Of a DNA stretch of 64,000 nucleotides, positions 60,250 through 64,000 are shown piece by piece. Made by a program: the position numbers and the translations under genes. Origin of the DNA: Dongia mobilis. GTDB lineage: Bacteria > Pseudomonadota > Alphaproteobacteria > Dongiales > Dongiaceae. The stretch covers positions 7,501 to 71,500 of the forward strand of contig NZ_SNYW01000012.1 of the NCBI RefSeq assembly GCF_004363235.1, read 5' to 3'. Each line of letters opens with the position of its first letter. The stretch's first letter is position 1. Below the pieces are notes generated by a model. That model was not told the DNA's origin. It was given only the letters and a program-made list of their open reading frames with translations, and did no database searches.

Positions 60250-63200
60250 TCAACCTTCGATCACCGCCGGGTGCTGAGGCGCGGCATGAGGTGCGAGATC
60301 CCCCGGCTTTGCCTTTGCATGGTTGGATGCAATGAAAGTGTAGAAGACCGGCAACACGAACAGGGTGAAGAGGGTGCCGATCGACAGGCCGGCCACGATC
60401 ACCACCGAAATCGACAGGCGACTTGCAGCACCGGCACCACTTGCGAACATCAGGGGAATAAGGCCGGCAACCATCGCCGCGGTCGTCATTAGAACCGGAC
60501 GAAGGCGCAGGCCGGCCGCGATCTCGACCGCCTCCAATTTGGAGAGGCCATGTTTCTCCTGCTGTTCCTTCGCGACCTCGCAGATCAGGATGCCGTGCTT
60601 GGTGATCAGGCCCACCAGGGTGACAAGGCCGACCTGGCTGTAGATGTTGAGCGTCGAGTAGCCAAGCGCCAGCGGAATCATCGCACCGCAGATCGAAAGC
60701 GGCACCGAGATCATGATCACCAGCGGATCGCGCAGGCTTTCGAATTGTGCCGCCAGTACCAGATAGATGATGGCGATGGCAAAGGCGAGGGTGAACCAGA
60801 AGGCAGCACCTTCCTGAATGTACTGCCGCGACTGGCCGGCATAGTCGATGGTGAAACCCTCAGGCAAAACCTCTTCGGCAATCTCCGCCATCTTTTCAAG
60901 GGCAGTACCCAGGGGAGCAGCCATCACGGCTGAGATGATGACGGCGTTCTGCTGGTTGAACTGGTTGAGGGCAATCGGCTGCACCTCTTTGCGCAGCGTC
61001 ACCAGGCTTCCCAGCGGAATCGCCTTGCCGCTCGCCGTCCGGACATAGTAGTCGCCCAGCTTCTGCGGATCGAGGCGGTCTATCCGCGGCACCTGGGGAA
61101 TAACCTGGTAGCTCTTGTTGTAGAGATTCATCAGATTGACGTAATTGCCGCCAGTCATGGTGGCGAGAGTCTGCGCGATCTCCTGCATGGTAACGCCATA
61201 GGCCGCCGCCTTGTCTCGGTCGACCTCGACGATTGTCTGGGGCTTCTGGAACTTCAAATCGGAGTCGAAGTAGAAGATTTGGAACCCGGCCTGGTAGAGG
61301 CGCTCCTTGAACCGCTCCACGACATCGTTGAGCGTCACGTAGTCGGCGATGGTGCTGATCACGAACTGGATCGGAATGCCGTCGGCACCAGGCAGGGATG
61401 GCACCGGAAACACCGCCGCATTGATGCCGGAAATGCCGCCGAGCAGGCCGGTGAGGTCATTGAGCACCGGACCCTGGTCGCGCGTGCGTTCATCCCACGT
61501 CTTCAGCACGGCGACGCCGAAGCCGGAGTTCGTGCCGTCGATTCCGTTGATGGTAAAAAAGCCGTTGATCTCGGGAATCTGGGCGACGCTGTTCTTCATG
61601 GCGTCGCCATAGCGGTCCATGTAGTCGAGATTGGCGTCGGTCGGGCCCTGATAGGCCATGAAGCCGGCACCCTGGTCCTCGACCGGCGCCAACTCCTTGA
61701 ACATCAGCGCGACGAAGCCGAGACCGACCAGTGCCACGAGCACGATGAAGCCGAACACCACGGTCGCCGCCCGGTCACGCAACGAGGCACCCAGCATCCG
61801 CAGATAAACTCGGCGGATCGCATCGAACGTGACGTCGATGCGATGGGCGAGGCCGCGCTTGTCGGGGTCGTGCTTCAAGAGTTTCGAACACATCATCGGC
61901 GACAGAGTCAGCGCCACGATTCCCGAGACGATGACTGCGCCGGCGAGCGTCAGCGCGAACTCCTTGAACAGCGCACCGGTGAGGCCGGTCATGAAGGCGA
62001 TCGGCGCATAGACCGCTGCCAGGGTGATGGTCATGGAAATCACCGGGCCGGCAATTTCACGCGTGCCGACCAGGGCTGCCTGGAAGGGGCTGAGGCCTTC
62101 CTCGATATGCCGGTGCACGTTTTCGACCACGACGATGGCGTCATCGACCACGAGGCCGATGGCAAGAACCATGGCGAGCAGGGTCAGCAGGTTGATCGAA
62201 AAGCCGAGGATCAGCAGCGCGAGGCAGACGCCGATCAGCGACAGCGGGATGGTGACCAGCGGAATGAGGACCGAGCGCAGCGATCCCATGAACAGAAAAA
62301 TCACCACCATGACGATGAGAGCGGCCTCGCCGATGGTTTTCAGCACCTCCTTGATCGAGGCCCGGATAAAGATTGTCGCATCATAGGCCACCTGCATCTT
62401 CATCGATGCCGGCAGGTTGGCTTCGATCGAGGGCAGAACCTTGTAGACGTCGTCGATCACCGTCAGCGGGTTGGCATCCGGCGCCGTCTTGATGCCGATG
62501 AAGACAGCCTTTTCGCCGTTCACATAGACCGATGAATCGCTGCTCTCCGGCCCCAGTTCGACATTGGCTATATCCGACATGCGCACCAGCTGCGCACCTT
62601 CGTTGCGGATGACCAGGTCGCGGAACTCCTGCTCGCTGCGGAGATCGGTGCGGGCGGTGGTGCCGACCACATCGAAATACCCCTTGGCACTGCCGGCCGC
62701 GGCCAGATAGTTGTTGGCTTCGATGGCCGCCTGCACTTCGCCCGCGGAGATGTTGTATTGCGCCATCCTTTCTGGATCGAGCCAGATGCGCATGGCGAAT
62801 TTCTGACCGCCGAAGAGTTCCGGGTCGGCAACGCCCGGAACGGTCGACAGCTTCGGCTGGATCACGCGAGCCACGTAATCAGTGATCTGGCCCGGATTCA
62901 TCGCGCTGCTGGAGAAAGCGAGATACATGGACGCAAACTGGTCGCCGGTCGACTTCACGATCACCGGATCGTTGATGCCACGCGGCAGCAGCGAACGGGT
63001 CTGGTTGACCTTGGCGGTTACCGCCGTCATGGCAGCGTCGGGATCCTCGTTCAAACGGACATTGACCGTGACCACGCTGGTGCCGGCATAGGATTTCGAC
63101 GTCAGATAGTCGATGCCGTCGGCCGTCGCCACCGCCTTCTGGATGGGGTCGGTGATGAAGCCCTGCATCAGGTCGGCATCGGCGCCCGGAAAGGTCGTCG

Positions 63201-63336
63201 TCACCGTGACGGTCGTGTTGAAGAGTTCGGGATACTGCCGAATCTGCAGCGAAAAGATCGACTGCAGGCCCAGCAGCAGGATCAACAGGCTGATGACTGT
63301 CGCGAGAACCGGTCGCTTGATGAAAATGTCGAACAT
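60250..63336 (-). CDS. RND (HAE1/AcrB-type) multidrug efflux permease
   Basis: The 1028-residue inner-membrane pump belongs to the resistance-nodulation-division superfamily. Start FDIFIKRPVLATVISLLIL is typical. The two halves each have a large periplasmic loop. The proton-relay aspartates are recognisable in AIGLVVDDAIVVVENVHRH. Later segments are MISVPLSICGAMIPL and AAGLRLRPVLMTTAAMV. It exports hydrophobic toxins through an outer-membrane channel with its adaptor. The adaptor gene is upstream, 21 bp away. No TolC-type gene or regulator is visible here. Confidence 0.96.
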   Translation of the reverse strand: MFDIFIKRPVLATVISLLILLLGLQSIFSLQIRQYPELFNTTVTVTTTFPGADADLMQGFITDPIQKAVATADGIDYLTSKSYAGTSVVTVNVRLNEDPDAAMTAVTAKVNQTRSLLPRGINDPVIVKSTGDQFASMYLAFSSSAMNPGQITDYVARVIQPKLSTVPGVADPELFGGQKFAMRIWLDPERMAQYNISAGEVQAAIEANNYLAAAGSAKGYFDVVGTTARTDLRSEQEFRDLVIRNEGAQLVRMSDIANVELGPESSDSSVYVNGEKAVFIGIKTAPDANPLTVIDDVYKVLPSIEANLPASMKMQVAYDATIFIRASIKEVLKTIGEAALIVMVVIFLFMGSLRSVLIPLVTIPLSLIGVCLALLILGFSINLLTLLAMVLAIGLVVDDAIVVVENVHRHIEEGLSPFQAALVGTREIAGPVISMTITLAAVYAPIAFMTGLTGALFKEFALTLAGAVIVSGIVALTLSPMMCSKLLKHDPDKRGLAHRIDVTFDAIRRVYLRMLGASLRDRAATVVFGFIVLVALVGLGFVALMFKELAPVEDQGAGFMAYQGPTDANLDYMDRYGDAMKNSVAQIPEINGFFTINGIDGTNSGFGVAVLKTWDERTRDQGPVLNDLTGLLGGISGINAAVFPVPSLPGADGIPIQFVISTIADYVTLNDVVERFKERLYQAGFQIFYFDSDLKFQKPQTIVEVDRDKAAAYGVTMQEIAQTLATMTGGNYVNLMNLYNKSYQVIPQVPRIDRLDPQKLGDYYVRTASGKAIPLGSLVTLRKEVQPIALNQFNQQNAVIISAVMAAPLGTALEKMAEIAEEVLPEGFTIDYAGQSRQYIQEGAAFWFTLAFAIAIIYLVLAAQFESLRDPLVIMISVPLSICGAMIPLALGYSTLNIYSQVGLVTLVGLITKHGILICEVAKEQQEKHGLSKLEAVEIAAGLRLRPVLMTTAAMVAGLIPLMFASGAGAASRLSISVVIVAGLSIGTLFTLFVLPVFYTFIASNHAKAKPGDLAPHAAPQHPAVIEG

Positions 63337-63357
63337 GGCTTTGGTCCTGCTGCGCCC

Positions 63358-64000
63358 CTATTCCACCGGCACCTGATCGGGCAGTGCCAGCGTATCGTCC
63401 TTGACGACGGCGACTCGGGTGCCGTTGTCGAGCTTGAGCTGGCCCGACGTCACGACCATTTCCCCGGCCTCGACACCGGATTCGATGATGACGAAGCCTT
63501 GCCGCCTTTCGCCCGTGTCGACAATGCGCCGCTCCACCACATTCACGTCCTCACCAGCCTCGGTACGCTCGGCCTTGACCAGATATATATAGTCGCCATA
63601 GAGCGAGTAGCTGATCGCGGTCTGCGGCACGACGACGACGTCCATGCGTGCCGGGAGAAGTACGGCCAGCTTCGCGAACATGCCCGGCCGCAACAGGCCC
63701 TCGGCATTGTCGAAACGGCCCTGCACCTCGACCATGCCGGTCTGCTGGTTGACAAGCGGCTCGATGGCCGAGATCTCGCCTTCGAACTCCCTGACCGGAT
63801 AGGCATCGGTCGTCATGCGGATCTTCTGCCCGACCTTGAGGTCGGACAGATCGCGCTGCGACACGCTGAAATTGACGAACATGATCGAGAGGTCCTGGAT
63901 ATTCACGATGGCCTGTCCGGCCTCCAGGTATTGCCCGACATTGATCTTGCGGATGCCGAGCTCGCCGTCGAAGGGGGCAAAGATCGTCTTCTTCTCGATC
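63358..64000 (-). CDS. Efflux RND transporter periplasmic adaptor subunit, C-terminal part (5' end outside window)
   Basis: The frame runs to the window edge; 213 C-terminal residues are visible. They show the lipoyl/beta-barrel region of a membrane fusion protein (IFAPFDGELGIRKINVGQYL, then GQAIVNIQDLSIMFVNF). The family features RPGMFAKLAVLLP, VVPQTAISYSLYGDYIYLV and GVEAGEMVVTSGQLKLDNG follow. The GTG at 63904-63906 is internal and not the start. It links the downstream RND permease to an outer-membrane channel. Confidence 0.95.
   Translation of the reverse strand, partial: IEKKTIFAPFDGELGIRKINVGQYLEAGQAIVNIQDLSIMFVNFSVSQRDLSDLKVGQKIRMTTDAYPVREFEGEISAIEPLVNQQTGMVEVQGRFDNAEGLLRPGMFAKLAVLLPARMDVVVVPQTAISYSLYGDYIYLVKAERTEAGEDVNVVERRIVDTGERRQGFVIIESGVEAGEMVVTSGQLKLDNGTRVAVVKDDTLALPDQVPVE

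Overview
The window reads as a stretch of a GC-rich (mostly 60-67 % G+C by eye) alphaproteobacterial chromosome, most likely from the Rhodospirillales or a close relative. Several things point this way: the lysC - ptsP - (RodZ-like) - ispG - hisS - prfA - prmC - DUF4167 - clpB housekeeping series, an NDUFS6-like zinc-finger protein, DUF3572, and a rhizobial-type ABC glycerol transporter (glpSTPQUV) rather than GlpF/GlpK. There are no rRNA genes, CRISPR arrays, insertion sequences or phage genes. One tRNA (Arg, anticodon CCG) is present.

Layout. 1-17 kb: an M23 peptidase tail, then a long minus-strand housekeeping run (alkB, clpB, DUF4167, prmC, prfA, a GluTR-like gene, hisS, ispG, a RodZ-like protein, ptsP, a nitronate monooxygenase, lysC). 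17-27 kb: ubiG, a SYLF protein, a secreted TPR protein of lower GC, polA, the zinc-finger protein, an ABC ATPase overlapping a lipoprotein hydrolase, DUF3572, an alcohol dehydrogenase and a small membrane protein. 27-34 kb: tRNA-Arg followed by a lower-GC HNH endonuclease, a YedK/HMCES-type peptidase, a DEDD exonuclease, a YgiQ radical SAM protein and a DEAD-box helicase. 34-42.5 kb is metabolic: a trimethylamine-dehydrogenase-like flavoprotein, YaiI, a cobalt-type nitrile hydratase operon led by a solute-binding protein and a 3-hydroxyacyl-CoA dehydrogenase, a META-domain lipoprotein, agmatinase and dienelactone hydrolase. 42.6-48.3 kb is an iron/heme island: hmuVUT-hmuS-hemP facing bfd, plus bfr, with Fur-box-like palindromes in the shared promoter region. 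48.4-57.1 kb is the glycerol catabolic and uptake operon glpR-glpD-glpV-glpS-glpT-glpP-glpQ-glpU. 57.2-64 kb: murJ, an orphan sulfate-type binding protein, and an RND efflux pump with its adaptor cut by the window end.

How the genes work together. The hmu genes import and degrade heme while bfd/bfr release and store iron. The glp genes import glycerol and oxidise glycerol-3-phosphate under a DeoR-type repressor. The nth genes hydrate a nitrile to an amide, probably one delivered or sensed through the adjacent binding protein. The observations most worth pursuing are four. First, a GluTR-like gene, unusual for this class, has a Tyr where the conserved catalytic-site His is expected. Second, a solitary HNH endonuclease with a possible EVE/PUA-like N-domain lies next to a tRNA. 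Third, a TMADH-family enzyme has an altered amine-binding cage. Fourth, the nitrile hydratase operon lacks a linked amidase. I did not find a clearly new multi-gene system.
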